Origin: Marinobacter qingdaonensis
GTDB taxonomy: Bacteria > Pseudomonadota > Gammaproteobacteria > Pseudomonadales > Oleiphilaceae
Direction of reading: 5' to 3'
Assembly: GCF_034555935.1 (NCBI RefSeq)
Contig: NZ_JAYDCJ010000003.1
Span: forward strand, 1,798,001-1,862,000
DNA: 64,000 nucleotides
Position numbers and translations under genes: made by a program. The notes beneath the pieces were generated by a model. That model had not been told where the DNA came from. It made no database searches and saw nothing but the letters and a program-made list of their open reading frames with translations. This document shows, piece after piece, positions 32,028-42,021 of the stretch (within the stretch, counting starts at the first letter, position 1; the number at the start of each line of letters is the position of its first letter).

Positions 32028-33326
32028 TTGTTTGAACGTCCTGATGTTGGTGAGCGGGCGATTCTCGTCCACATCGACTTCACCTCCCACGAAGACACCG
32101 AAGATCCCGACGAGTTTCGGGAACTGGTCACCTCCGCCGGCGTCGAGCCCGTAGCCATGGTCAATGGCTCGCGCAAGCAGCCCAGCCCCCGCCTGTTTGT
32201 TGGCGAAGGCAAACTGGAGGAGATCCGCAGCGCCATCCAGGCCAACGAGGCCGACGTGGTGCTGTTCAATCATGCCCTGAGCCCCAGTCAGGAGCGGAAC
32301 ATCGAACGCGACCTGCGCTGCCGGGTTCTCGACCGCACCGGGGTCATCCTCGACATCTTCGCCCAGCGCGCCCGCACCCACGAGGGTAAGTTGCAGGTCG
32401 AACTGGCTCAGTTGGAGCATATGTCCACCCGGCTGGTCCGGGGCTGGACGCACCTGGAGCGGCAGAAGGGTGGTATTGGTCTGCGTGGTCCGGGTGAGAC
32501 CCAGCTGGAAACCGACCGGCGCCTGCTGCGGGAGCGCATCAAGTCCATTCACAAGCGCCTGGAAAAGGTGCGCCGGCAGCGCAACCAGGGCCGGCGGGCC
32601 CGGAAGCGGGCGGACATTCCGACCGTGTCGCTGGTGGGCTACACCAACGCGGGCAAGTCGACCCTGTTCAACCGAATCACCACCTCCAGCGTATATGCCG
32701 CAGACCAGTTGTTTGCGACCCTGGACCCGACCCTGCGCCGGCTCGAGTTGCCGGATATCGGGCCGGTGGTCATGGCCGACACCGTGGGCTTCATCCGTCA
32801 TCTGCCGCACAAGCTGGTAGAGGCGTTTCGCGCGACCCTGGAGGAAACCACCCAGGCCTCGCTGCTGTTGCACATCATCGACTGTCACGACAGCCGGCGG
32901 GATGAGAACATCGAGCAGGTGGAAGAGGTGCTGGCGGAAATTGGCGCCGACGAGATTCCCGTGCTGCAGGTGTTCAACAAGATCGACCTGCTGGACGGCT
33001 TCACCCCGCGGGTAGAGCGCAACGAGGACGGCGTTCCGGTGCGGGCCTGGGTATCGGCGGTCACCGGCGAAGGACTGGACGGACTGTTTGATGCCGTGGT
33101 TGAGCGCCTGGCCGAGGACGTGGTGCATCATTTCGTGCTGCTCGGTCCGGCCGACGGCAAGTTGCGGGCCCTGTTGCATCAGGCCGGGTCGGTACTGAGT
33201 GAAAAACACCGGGAGACCGGGGACGCGGTCCTGGAAGTGAGATTGCAGAACCGGGACTGGCAGCAGTTGCTGGCCCGTGCCGGAGTCAATGAAGATTCGG
33301 TTCGTCTCGACGATGGTCCCGCCTGA
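32028..33326 (+). CDS. hflX: Ribosome-associated GTPase HflX
   Basis: The product is 432 residues and can split stressed or stalled ribosomes. An N-terminal HflX domain (about 1-195, with the glycine-rich GGIGLRGPGETQLETDRRLL) precedes the GTPase domain with GYTNAGKSTLFN, DTVGFIRHLP and NKIDLL. Translation must start at the TTG at 32028: a TAA lies two codons upstream in frame, CGGAG lies about 10 bases upstream, and the MFERP N-terminus matches the family. The gene order hfq-hflX-hflK-hflC is classic. Confidence 0.95.
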   Translation: MFERPDVGERAILVHIDFTSHEDTEDPDEFRELVTSAGVEPVAMVNGSRKQPSPRLFVGEGKLEEIRSAIQANEADVVLFNHALSPSQERNIERDLRCRVLDRTGVILDIFAQRARTHEGKLQVELAQLEHMSTRLVRGWTHLERQKGGIGLRGPGETQLETDRRLLRERIKSIHKRLEKVRRQRNQGRRARKRADIPTVSLVGYTNAGKSTLFNRITTSSVYAADQLFATLDPTLRRLELPDIGPVVMADTVGFIRHLPHKLVEAFRATLEETTQASLLLHIIDCHDSRRDENIEQVEEVLAEIGADEIPVLQVFNKIDLLDGFTPRVERNEDGVPVRAWVSAVTGEGLDGLFDAVVERLAEDVVHHFVLLGPADGKLRALLHQAGSVLSEKHRETGDAVLEVRLQNRDWQQLLARAGVNEDSVRLDDGPA

Positions 33327-33340
33327 AACCGCTGGGACTA

Positions 33341-33369
33341 TTGCCGGGGCGTCGATAAATCCCTAGTAT
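33341..33369 (+). promoter_or_regulatory. Candidate promoter upstream of hflK
   Basis: TTGCCG at 33341-33346 and TAGTAT at 33364-33369 are separated by 17 bases, 35 bases before the hflK start. Both boxes are imperfect. Confidence 0.3.
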
Positions 33370-33404
33370 TTGCAGCCATCTATAAGTCAGGAACGGAGAG
33401 CACT

Positions 33405-34586
33405 ATGGCCTGGAACGAACCGGGTGGAAACCGTAACGACAACGACCCCTGGGGTACCGGTGGTGGTCGTCGCGGCGATGATCAGGGGCCACCAGACCTC
33501 GACGAGGCGCTGAAGAAAGGTCTCGACAAGTTGAACAGGATGCTGGGCGGCAAGGGCGGAAAGTCCGGCGGCAGTGGCTCCGGTGGCAGCACCGGCGGCT
33601 TCGGCGCCATTCTAGCCCTGGCCGGGATCCTGGTAGTCGGCTACGTGATTTTCCAGTCCTTCTACACCGTCGACGAACAGGAACGCGCCGTGGTCCTGCG
33701 GTTCGGTGAGTACAACCGGACTGAGAATCCGGGTCTGCGCTTCAAGGTGCCGTTGATCGACGACGTCTCCAAGGTGCGGGTAACCAACGTACGGACCGCC
33801 GAGTCCAGCGGCCAGATGCTGACCCAGGACGAAAACCTGGTAACCGTCGACCTGCAGGTCCAGTACCGCGTCGCCGATGCCAAGGCCTACGTGCTGAACG
33901 TCAGGGATTCCAACCAGGCCCTGGCCTTCGCCACCGACAGTGCCCTGCGTCACGAAGTCGGCAGCTCCTCGCTCGATGACGTGCTGACCGAAGGCCGGGC
34001 GGAACTCTCGGTTCGGGTCGAGCAGCGGCTGCAGCGCTTCCTGCAGGAATACGGCACCGGTCTGGAGATCGTCCGGGTCAACGTTGAAAGCACCCAGCCG
34101 CCACCGGCGGTGCAGGACGCCTTCCGTGAGGTTCAGCGCGCCCGGGAAGACGAGCAGCGTGTGAAAGAAGAAGCGGAAACCTACCGGAACAAGGTGGTGC
34201 CCGAGGCTCGCGGTCAGGCCCAGCGCATGATCGAAGAGGCCAACGCCTACAAGCAGGAAGTGATCGAGCGGGCCCGTGGTGAAACCGCGCGCTTCCTGGA
34301 ACTGCTGGCGGTGTACCAAAACGCTCCGACCGTCACTCGCGACCGCCTGTACCTGCAGGCGCTGGAGTCGGTGCTGTCCAGCAGCAGCAAGATCCTGGTG
34401 GACACCAAGAGCAGTGGCAACATGATGTACCTGCCCCTGGATCGTCTGACCCAAGGCGCGCTGCCGCGTGGCGGCAGCCAGTCATCGGGTGGCGGCAGCG
34501 ACCAGATGGATATCCAGAGCCTGACCGATCAGGTCATCAAGGAGCTGCGCTCCAGGCAGGACACTAATGTACGGAGGAGCAGATAA
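33405..34586 (+). CDS. hflK: FtsH protease modulator HflK
   Basis: The product is 393 residues. A cytoplasmic Gly/Asn/Asp-rich N-terminus (about 1-65) is followed by one membrane segment (ILALAGILVVGYVIFQSFYT), then an SPFH/band-7 domain and a long helical region rich in Arg, Glu and Ala. With HflC it forms the membrane cage around FtsH that limits degradation of membrane proteins. hflC follows after two bases. The family call is certain from domain order and context. Confidence 0.96.
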   Translation: MAWNEPGGNRNDNDPWGTGGGRRGDDQGPPDLDEALKKGLDKLNRMLGGKGGKSGGSGSGGSTGGFGAILALAGILVVGYVIFQSFYTVDEQERAVVLRFGEYNRTENPGLRFKVPLIDDVSKVRVTNVRTAESSGQMLTQDENLVTVDLQVQYRVADAKAYVLNVRDSNQALAFATDSALRHEVGSSSLDDVLTEGRAELSVRVEQRLQRFLQEYGTGLEIVRVNVESTQPPPAVQDAFREVQRAREDEQRVKEEAETYRNKVVPEARGQAQRMIEEANAYKQEVIERARGETARFLELLAVYQNAPTVTRDRLYLQALESVLSSSSKILVDTKSSGNMMYLPLDRLTQGALPRGGSQSSGGGSDQMDIQSLTDQVIKELRSRQDTNVRRSR

Positions 34587-34588
34587 TC

Positions 34589-35464
34589 ATGGGACCTAAA
34601 GGTGTAGTGGGCCTTGCAGGCGCCCTCATTGTTGTCCTGCTGGTGCTTTCCAGCGTGTACATCATCCCGGAAACCCACCGCGGCGTTATGCTGCGTTTCG
34701 GGGAGCTGGTGGAAACCGACATCCAGGCGGGTATTCACTTCAAAGTGCCGGTCATCGACCAGGTGCGGGAGTTCGACATCCGCGTACTGACCATGGACCT
34801 GCCGTCCCGCCAGTACCTGACGGTCGAGAAGAAGCCGCTGGATGTGGATTCCTACATTGCCTGGAAAATCCTCAACGTGGACCAGTTCTACCGGGCCACC
34901 GGTGGCGACGAGTTCCGGGCCCAGTCGCTGCTGCTGTCCCGGGTGGACAACGGCCTGCGTGACGAGTTCGGTATTCGCACCATGCACGAAGTGGTGTCTG
35001 GCCAGCGCGATGAGCTGATGCACAGTCTGCGGGATCGGGTGAACGAGACCTCGGTCAAGGAGTTTGGCATCAAGGTCCTCGACGTTCGGGTCAAGGCCAT
35101 CGAGTTCCCGGGTGAAGTCAGCGAGAACGTCTACCGCCGCATGGCGACCGAGCGTGAAAAGCTGGCCCAGGAGTTCCGCTCCCGCGGCCGCGAGTTGGCC
35201 GAAGGCATCCGCGCCGACGCCGATCGTCAGCGCACGGTGATTCTGGCTGAGGCGTTCGCCGAGTCCGAGGAAACCCGCGGTGAGGGTGACGGTCAGGCCG
35301 CGTCAATCTACGCAAACGCCTACGGCTCAAACCCCGAGTTCTACAGCTTCTACCGGAGCTTGCAGGCGTACCAGAACACCTTCTCCAGTAAGGATGACAT
35401 CATGGTCATTGATTCCGACAGTGATTTCATGAAGTTCCTGAAGGATCCCCAGGGCGGCCGTTAA
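34589..35464 (+). CDS. hflC: FtsH protease modulator HflC
   Basis: The product is 291 residues with an N-terminal membrane anchor (VGLAGALIVVLLVLSSVYII) and an SPFH domain facing the periplasm. It partners HflK. Signature stretches include MLRFGELVETDIQAGIHFKVP and the helical region ending near QAASIYANAYG. It begins two bases after hflK, so the pair is translated together. A strong terminator follows. Confidence 0.96.
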   Translation: MGPKGVVGLAGALIVVLLVLSSVYIIPETHRGVMLRFGELVETDIQAGIHFKVPVIDQVREFDIRVLTMDLPSRQYLTVEKKPLDVDSYIAWKILNVDQFYRATGGDEFRAQSLLLSRVDNGLRDEFGIRTMHEVVSGQRDELMHSLRDRVNETSVKEFGIKVLDVRVKAIEFPGEVSENVYRRMATEREKLAQEFRSRGRELAEGIRADADRQRTVILAEAFAESEETRGEGDGQAASIYANAYGSNPEFYSFYRSLQAYQNTFSSKDDIMVIDSDSDFMKFLKDPQGGR

Positions 35465-35485
35465 CAGCCCCGGGCGATCGATTGG

Positions 35486-35519
35486 AAAAACCGGAATACC
35501 TCGGTATTCCGGTTTTTTT
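35486..35519 (+). terminator. Rho-independent terminator after hflC
   Basis: A perfect 15-bp stem including the A/T ends (AAAAACCGGAATACC / GGTATTCCGGTTTTT) has a two-base loop and runs into T residues. The minimal loop probably opens in RNA. Confidence 0.92.
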
Positions 35520-35648
35520 GTGCCGTTCAACCGTGTAGAATTCTGACGGTTTTGTTTCCCGGTTTTCCGGCCGCGGAATTCGCCTTAAATCCTGAGCAAA
35601 ACCCCAAGGCACTCACGCCGAAGCGGGTCTGACGGACAACGTAATCTC

Positions 35649-36830
35649 ATGACAGTATCTGATCGCTGGTTACTGCCGGACGGGGTAGAGGACATTCTGC
35701 CGCCTCTGGCCGGACGGATCGAATCCCTGCGCCGGGATGTAATGGATACCTGCCAACGCTGGGGCTACCAGCTGGTCATTCCCCCTCTTATTGAATACCT
35801 CGAATCCCTGTTTACCGGTACCGGCAACGATCTGGAGTTGCAGACCTTCAAGCTGACCGATCAGCTGACCGGCCGGATGATGGGCGTGCGGGCCGACATG
35901 ACGCCCCAGGCTGCCCGCATCGATGCCCACACCCTGGGACAGGAAGGCATTACCCGGCTTTGCTACGCCGGCCACGTGCTGCACACCCGGCCCCGGCACA
36001 TGCTGACCGGGCGCACGCCGATCCAGGCGGGTTGCGAGCTGTTCGGCAGCGAATCCGAAGCGGCGGATATGGAGGTCATCAGCCTGATGCTGGAGACCTT
36101 GCGGGTCTCCGGCCTGCCGCGGATCCACCTCGACCTGGCCCACGTGTCCATTTATCAGGGCCTGATTGGCGAAGCGGACTTTGACCGCGATACCGAAGCG
36201 GCGATTTTTGACGCCATGGCCCGCAAATCGGTGCCGGAACTCGATGAATTGCTGGGCGACTGTCCGGCCGGTACCCCGGGCGCACGTCTGCGAGAGCTGG
36301 CACGGGTCAGCGGTGGTCCGGAGGCACTGGCCGAAGCCCGGCGCATCCTCCAGGGGGGGTCCGAGGCGCTGGATGCCGCATTGGAGAAGCTTGGCCGGGT
36401 TTGCGACATGCTGGCGCGGGATTTCCCGGAAGTGAGTGTCGGTTTCGATTTTTGCGAACTTCGGGGCTACAACTATCACACAGGCCTGGTGTTTGCCGCC
36501 TATGTGCCCGGACACGGCGATGCCGTGGCCAAGGGCGGTCGTTACGACGCCATCGGCAGCGATTTTGGCCGGGCCCGACCGGCGACCGGTTTCAGTCTGG
36601 ACATCCGCGCCCTGGTGGCCTTGGGAGAGCGGGTTCAGAAGCGCAGTGGTGCCGTCTGGGCCCCGGCCGACGAGGACGCCGCTCTGGAAGGGGTGATTGC
36701 CGGCTTGCGCCTGACCGAGACCGTGATCCGCGCGCTGCCGGACGACGAGAAAACCGATCCTGCGGCCCTGGGCTGTGACCGGAAACTGGTCAAGCAGGAC
36801 GGCCAGTGGGTGGTTGAGAAGCTGGCCTGA
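35649..36830 (+). CDS. hisZ: ATP phosphoribosyltransferase regulatory subunit
   Basis: The product is 393 residues, a catalytically inert class II histidyl-tRNA-synthetase-like protein that binds short-form HisG and gives it histidine feedback. The class II motifs are recognisable (PPLIEYLESLFTG near residue 45; MGVRADMTPQAARI near 78; GFDFCELRGYNYHTGLVFAAY near 260) but the anticodon-binding domain is missing. hisG is not in this window. The position just before purA is conserved in Pseudomonas. Confidence 0.94.
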   Translation: MTVSDRWLLPDGVEDILPPLAGRIESLRRDVMDTCQRWGYQLVIPPLIEYLESLFTGTGNDLELQTFKLTDQLTGRMMGVRADMTPQAARIDAHTLGQEGITRLCYAGHVLHTRPRHMLTGRTPIQAGCELFGSESEAADMEVISLMLETLRVSGLPRIHLDLAHVSIYQGLIGEADFDRDTEAAIFDAMARKSVPELDELLGDCPAGTPGARLRELARVSGGPEALAEARRILQGGSEALDAALEKLGRVCDMLARDFPEVSVGFDFCELRGYNYHTGLVFAAYVPGHGDAVAKGGRYDAIGSDFGRARPATGFSLDIRALVALGERVQKRSGAVWAPADEDAALEGVIAGLRLTETVIRALPDDEKTDPAALGCDRKLVKQDGQWVVEKLA

Positions 36831-36904
36831 CGCCGACCCGGGTCGATTGAACTGATTTGAAGTTAAACTTGCGAAACGCCTGTCCTCCGGGGCAGCCGCA
36901 CTGA

Positions 36905-38209
<1,305 letters not shown>

Positions 38210-38223
38210 TTGGTAAGGTCAGC

Positions 38224-38261
38224 AAAGCCGCCCTGCAGGTAACTGCACGGCGGCTTTTTTT
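38224..38261 (+). terminator. Terminator after purA
   Basis: AAGCCGCC pairs with GGCGGCTT around an interrupted inner stem (TGCA / TGCA), then a run of seven T residues. It lies 15 bases after the purA stop and may also serve convergent cmoB. Confidence 0.85.
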
Positions 38262-38265
38262 GTGC

Positions 38266-39258
38266 TTAGGGTTTCTCGGCGATGAGCGTGGCCCGTTTCG
38301 GGCCCGGGTAGCCCTCGATGGTTTTGCCGGGGTCGTTCGGGTCCAGGAAATCCGCCAGGGAATTGAACCGCATCCAGTCGGTGCTACGTTGCTCCTCGGT
38401 GGTGGTGTCGGTCACGTCCACCACCCGGGCGTTGCGGAACCCGGTCCGGTCCAGCCAGCGCAGCAGGGTATCGCAGCTGGGCAGGAACCAGACGTTGCGC
38501 ATCTGGCCGTACCGGTCCTCGGGCATCAGGCTGTAACCCTCGGGCCCGTCCACCACCAGCGTTTCCAGCACCAGTTCGCCGCCGCGGCGCAGGGTGCCCT
38601 TCAGCTCCAGCAGGTGATCGAGCGGCGAGCGCCGGTGGTAGAGCACGCCCATGGAAAAGGTGGTGTCGAAGGCCTGCAGTTGGTCCGGTAGGTCCTCCAT
38701 GCGCACGGGCAACAGGTCCACGGGCGCGTCCGGCAGGTAGCGTTTGACGCTCAGGAACTGGAACAGGAACAGCAGGCCCGGATCAATGCCGATGACCCGA
38801 CCGGCGCCTTCGCCGAGCATGCGCCAGCAGTGGTAGCCGGAGCCACAGCCGACGTCGAGGATGCGCCGGCCGCGCAGATCGGACAGGTAGGGCAGGACCC
38901 GGTCCCATTTCCAGTCGGAACGCCACTCGGTGTCGATGTGGGTGCCAAAGAAATCGAACGGGCCCTTGCGCCAGGGCATCAGCCCACGCAGGGCAGCCTC
39001 CAGCTCCGCCTGCTGGGGCTCATTCAAGGGAGTCGGACTGCGCAGGGTGATGGCCGACCGATCCAGGGCCGCCGACACCTCGGCCAGTTCGGGCAGGCTT
39101 TGCAGCGCCCCGAACCAGCGGGCCAGGTCGCCGTGCGGATTGTCGTCGAAGCGGTGGGTCAGCTGTTCGCGCAGCCGGTCGGCCCAGAGCGCCTGTCCGG
39201 ATTGGGTCAATTCGGTCAGTAGCGGGCCAAAGGTGGATTGCCAGTCGAAAGTTGCCAT
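38266..39258 (-). CDS. cmoB: tRNA U34 carboxymethyltransferase
   Basis: The product is 330 residues. It transfers the carboxymethyl group of carboxy-SAM to 5-hydroxyuridine-34, giving cmo5U in tRNA. The Rossmann SAM motif is RRILDVGCGSGYHCWRMLGEG near residue 125. Other family stretches are FDTTFSMGVLYHRRSPLDHL and GELVLETLVVDG. cmoA, which makes the unusual cofactor, lies 16 bases upstream in the same operon, so both halves of the pathway are together. Confidence 0.95.
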   Translation of the reverse strand: MATFDWQSTFGPLLTELTQSGQALWADRLREQLTHRFDDNPHGDLARWFGALQSLPELAEVSAALDRSAITLRSPTPLNEPQQAELEAALRGLMPWRKGPFDFFGTHIDTEWRSDWKWDRVLPYLSDLRGRRILDVGCGSGYHCWRMLGEGAGRVIGIDPGLLFLFQFLSVKRYLPDAPVDLLPVRMEDLPDQLQAFDTTFSMGVLYHRRSPLDHLLELKGTLRRGGELVLETLVVDGPEGYSLMPEDRYGQMRNVWFLPSCDTLLRWLDRTGFRNARVVDVTDTTTEEQRSTDWMRFNSLADFLDPNDPGKTIEGYPGPKRATLIAEKP

Positions 39259-39274
39259 GGGTTCCAGTGGTTGG

Positions 39275-40030
39275 TCAGTGGTCTTTGATCGCCAGCATGG
39301 AGACGAAATTGAAGCATTGGTACCAGATCAGCACCCGGTCGAAGCCGGCGCGCTGTAGCCGTTGCTGGTGGCTGGCCAGGGTTTCCGGGATCAGGACCTG
39401 CTCGATCGCCGAGCGTTTCTGGCTGATCTCCAGGTCCGAATAGCCATTGGCCCGCTTGAATTCGTGGTGCAGGCGGGTCTGGATCTCCTGGTCGCGTTCG
39501 GACTCGAAGCGGATCTTCTCCGACAGGATCAGCACGCCGCCGGGCCGGGTGGCCTCGGCAATCCGGGTCAGCAACTCGGTGCGCCGCTCGGGCGGAACGA
39601 ACTGCAGGGTGAAGTTCAGGGTGGTGACCGAGGCGTTGGTAAGCTCGGTGGCCAGGATGTCCTCGCAGCGCAGGGTCACCGGCAGTGGGCTGTCGTCCAG
39701 GGCGATGTAGTGCTCACAGCGTTCGATCATGGCGTCGGAGTTGTCGACCCCGACCAGGGTGCAGTCCGGGTGGGGAATGCCGTGGCGCATGGCCAGGGTC
39801 GAGGCGCCCAGGGAGCAGCCCAGATCATAGCAATTGGAGCCGACCTGGACGTATTGCTCGGTAATCACCTCGATCATCGGGATGATGGTGGTGTAGCCGG
39901 GCACCGAGCGCCGGATCATGTCCGGGAACACCCGGGCCACGGAGGCATCGAAGCGGAAGTCCTCGGGCCGCCGTTCGGTGGCAAAGAGACGGTCGGTCGC
40001 CTGCTCGGGCGGCTTGCCTGACTTACTCAT
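39275..40030 (-). CDS. cmoA: Carboxy-S-adenosyl-L-methionine synthase
   Basis: The product is 251 residues. It converts SAM and prephenate into carboxy-SAM for CmoB. Signatures include FDASVARVFPDMIRRSVPGY, the cofactor motif NCYDLGCSLGAS near residue 65, and FTLQFVPPERR. I chose the ATG at 40030 (MSKSGKPPEQ); the frame is open to 40183 but that part overlaps the upstream gene and is Pro/Arg-rich without family similarity. The start overlaps the end of the upstream membrane-protein gene by eight bases. Confidence 0.95.
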   Translation of the reverse strand: MSKSGKPPEQATDRLFATERRPEDFRFDASVARVFPDMIRRSVPGYTTIIPMIEVITEQYVQVGSNCYDLGCSLGASTLAMRHGIPHPDCTLVGVDNSDAMIERCEHYIALDDSPLPVTLRCEDILATELTNASVTTLNFTLQFVPPERRTELLTRIAEATRPGGVLILSEKIRFESERDQEIQTRLHHEFKRANGYSDLEISQKRSAIEQVLIPETLASHQQRLQRAGFDRVLIWYQCFNFVSMLAIKDH

Positions 40031-40388
40031 TGCTCTCGCCTGCCTCGGCGCTGGGGGTGGCGGATGCGGTTGGCGCCGGCCGCTGGCAGCGGACGCCCCG
40101 GTTCTTGTAATCCACCAGAATACCCCGGAACGACGGATCGACGTCGGCGGCAATGGCCAAGAAGCCGTTTTCGCATACCGCATGCAGTTCCGAAGCCTTG
40201 GGCGACATGCGGAAGGGTTCGTCGGTTGCCACGTGGATGGCCTGGAAGTCGCCCACCGGCACGTGGTCCTTGTTGTCGGAATGATCGATCCTGCCGGAGG
40301 TCTCCAGGGTCAGTACCGTGGCCACCACGGCAATGACGGCGGTCAGGATCAGGCTGCGTACGGTGTAACGGGCCTCGTTCTGGCTCAT
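40023..40388 (-). CDS. Small single-span membrane protein upstream of cmoA, unknown
   Basis: The product is 121 residues. One N-terminal membrane segment (SLILTAVIAVVATVLTL, about 12-29) with a short cytoplasmic N-terminus suggests a type II anchored protein with a periplasmic domain of about 70 residues. Two cysteines (in HAVCENG and RCQRP) could form a disulfide. The tail is Pro/Ala/Ser-rich. It overlaps cmoA by eight bases and lies 36 bases downstream of srkA, so it appears to be part of that transcript. No family is recognised. Confidence 0.7.
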   Translation of the reverse strand: MSQNEARYTVRSLILTAVIAVVATVLTLETSGRIDHSDNKDHVPVGDFQAIHVATDEPFRMSPKASELHAVCENGFLAIAADVDPSFRGILVDYKNRGVRCQRPAPTASATPSAEAGESNE

Positions 40389-40424
40389 GCCTACCTCATC
40401 TGGATGGGTTTGAAAAAAGAAACG

Positions 40425-41441
40425 TCAATACTGACCGGGCAGGGAAATCGACGGTGCCTGCAAGGCCGCCAGTTGCTCACGCAGGGCCAGGACCTGGTCC
40501 GACCAGAACCGGGGCTGGGCGAACCACGGAAAAAATCGGGGGAAGGCCGGGTCGTCCCAGCGCTTGGCCAGCCAGGCGCAGTGACTGATCTGGCGGTAGC
40601 ACCGAAGGGGTTCGATCAGGTGGCGTTCGCGACGGTTGAACTCCCGGAACATCTCGTAGCCCTCCAGCAGTTCGCCCAACTGGGCGCCCCGCTCGTGGTC
40701 TTCGCCATTCAGCAGCAGCCACATGTCCTGGATCGCCGGCCCGGTGCGGCAGTCGTCCAGGTCCACCAGCAGCATCTCTTCGTCCCGGCACAGGATGTTG
40801 CCGGCGTGACAATCCCCGTGCAGGCGCAGTTCCTCCACCGGGCCGGCGGCGTCGATGGCGGCGGCGCTGGCCTGGATCAGGTCCGGAATCAGGCTGTCCC
40901 AGGCCGGGCGCAAATCCTGCGGAATCCAGTCGCCTTCGAGCAGCAACCGGTTGTTCTGTTCAATGCCGTCCAGCAGGTTCATCCGGGGACGGTGCTGGAA
41001 GGGGGTGCTGGCGCCGACGTTGTGCAGGCGGCCCAGCCACTGGCCCAGGCGATACAGGGTGTCGGTGACACTCACATCCGGTGCCTGCCCGCCGCGCTGG
41101 GGAAAGACCGTGAACAGGAAGTCGCCGTGCTGGCCCAGGGTGTCACCGGACGGCATGGTCAGCGGCGCGACCACCGGGATATCGGCCTCGACCAGTTCCC
41201 GGGAAAAGGTGTGTTCTTCGCGGATGGCCGCCTCCGACCAGCGACCGGGGCGGTAGAACTTGGCGATCACCGGAGGCGCGTCTTCCAGGCCGACCTGATA
41301 GACCCGGTTTTCGTAGCTGTTCAAGGCAAACAGTCGACCGCTGACGGTGTAGCCGGCCGCTTCCATGGCATCGAGAATGGTGTCGGGGGTCAGGAGGTCG
41401 TAGGGATGAGGCGAGTTGGCCAGTGCTGCGTCATGGGTCAT
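40425..41441 (-). CDS. srkA: Stress-response serine/threonine kinase SrkA (YihE/RdoA family)
   Basis: The product is 338 residues, a protein kinase of the aminoglycoside-phosphotransferase fold. The catalytic loop is RLHGDCHAGNIL near residue 200 and the metal-binding loop LLVDLDDCRTGPAIQDMW near residue 220. The ATP-binding lysine is probably in PVIAKFYRPGRW near residue 63. In Escherichia coli this family acts in the Cpx envelope-stress response and protects from stress-induced death; dsbA, its usual neighbour there, is not present here. It is 12 bases downstream of the next small membrane-protein gene. Confidence 0.92.
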   Translation of the reverse strand: MTHDAALANSPHPYDLLTPDTILDAMEAAGYTVSGRLFALNSYENRVYQVGLEDAPPVIAKFYRPGRWSEAAIREEHTFSRELVEADIPVVAPLTMPSGDTLGQHGDFLFTVFPQRGGQAPDVSVTDTLYRLGQWLGRLHNVGASTPFQHRPRMNLLDGIEQNNRLLLEGDWIPQDLRPAWDSLIPDLIQASAAAIDAAGPVEELRLHGDCHAGNILCRDEEMLLVDLDDCRTGPAIQDMWLLLNGEDHERGAQLGELLEGYEMFREFNRRERHLIEPLRCYRQISHCAWLAKRWDDPAFPRFFPWFAQPRFWSDQVLALREQLAALQAPSISLPGQY

Positions 41442-41453
41442 AGGAAAGCGTAG

Positions 41454-41879
41454 TTAAAGCCCTGTGTCGTAATTGGATTTCATCGCCTGCAGGTGGTACC
41501 AGTTCTCGTCCAGCTCCCAGCGGATCCGGCGAATTCCCGAGGCGCGCAAGACAATATCGCCCGCGCGCGCCTGAACCTGTGCCAGTTCCCGCTCGGCCCG
41601 TTGCCAGGCCCGGTGGCTCTCGTCCAGGTGGCGCATGCTCGGGAACACCATGCCCAGCGCCACCTGGGTGGAGGTGGTGTGAGACCTGAGCGAGCCCATG
41701 ATGGCGGTGCCGCCCTCAACCCGCAAAACCCGGTGTTGATAGGGGTAGCTGGCCACCCTGTCATCGCTTTTCAGGCGCTCGTTCAGGCTGATTACCTCAA
41801 ACCCGCGCCAGCCCAGCCAGCCGACAAACAGTGCGGCAACCACCATCACCAGAAGGTACTGCTTCCCGTCAGACATCAT
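41454..41879 (-). CDS. Small inner-membrane protein, function unknown
   Basis: The product is 141 residues. One membrane segment (YLLVMVVAALFVGWLGW, about 8-25) is followed by an extracytoplasmic region with an amphipathic helix near residues 80-105 and a C-terminus rich in Arg and Trp. I chose the ATG at 41879; the frame stays open to 42194 but runs into the LhgO-like gene on the other strand. It probably starts the transcript with srkA and the cmo genes. A TATACT box lies upstream. No family is recognised. Confidence 0.7.
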   Translation of the reverse strand: MMSDGKQYLLVMVVAALFVGWLGWRGFEVISLNERLKSDDRVASYPYQHRVLRVEGGTAIMGSLRSHTTSTQVALGMVFPSMRHLDESHRAWQRAERELAQVQARAGDIVLRASGIRRIRWELDENWYHLQAMKSNYDTGL

Positions 41880-41911
41880 AGTGTGGCTCCCTCCACCTCT
41901 GTCCTGAGCCA

Positions 41912-41939
41912 AGTATAACCTGTATGGCGGCTGGCGTAA
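41912..41939 (-). promoter_or_regulatory. Candidate promoter for the small membrane protein-srkA operon
   Basis: On the minus strand a TTACGC box (41934-41939) and TATACT (41912-41917) are separated by 16 bases, with the start codon at 41879. The -35 is weak. Confidence 0.4.
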
Positions 41940-42021
41940 GCAGCGGCGCCGGCCTGCTACGGAAGCGCTGGGGAATCGGTTATGCTGTCGCAAACATTGA
42001 GACGACGCAGCGGAGGGGCAA

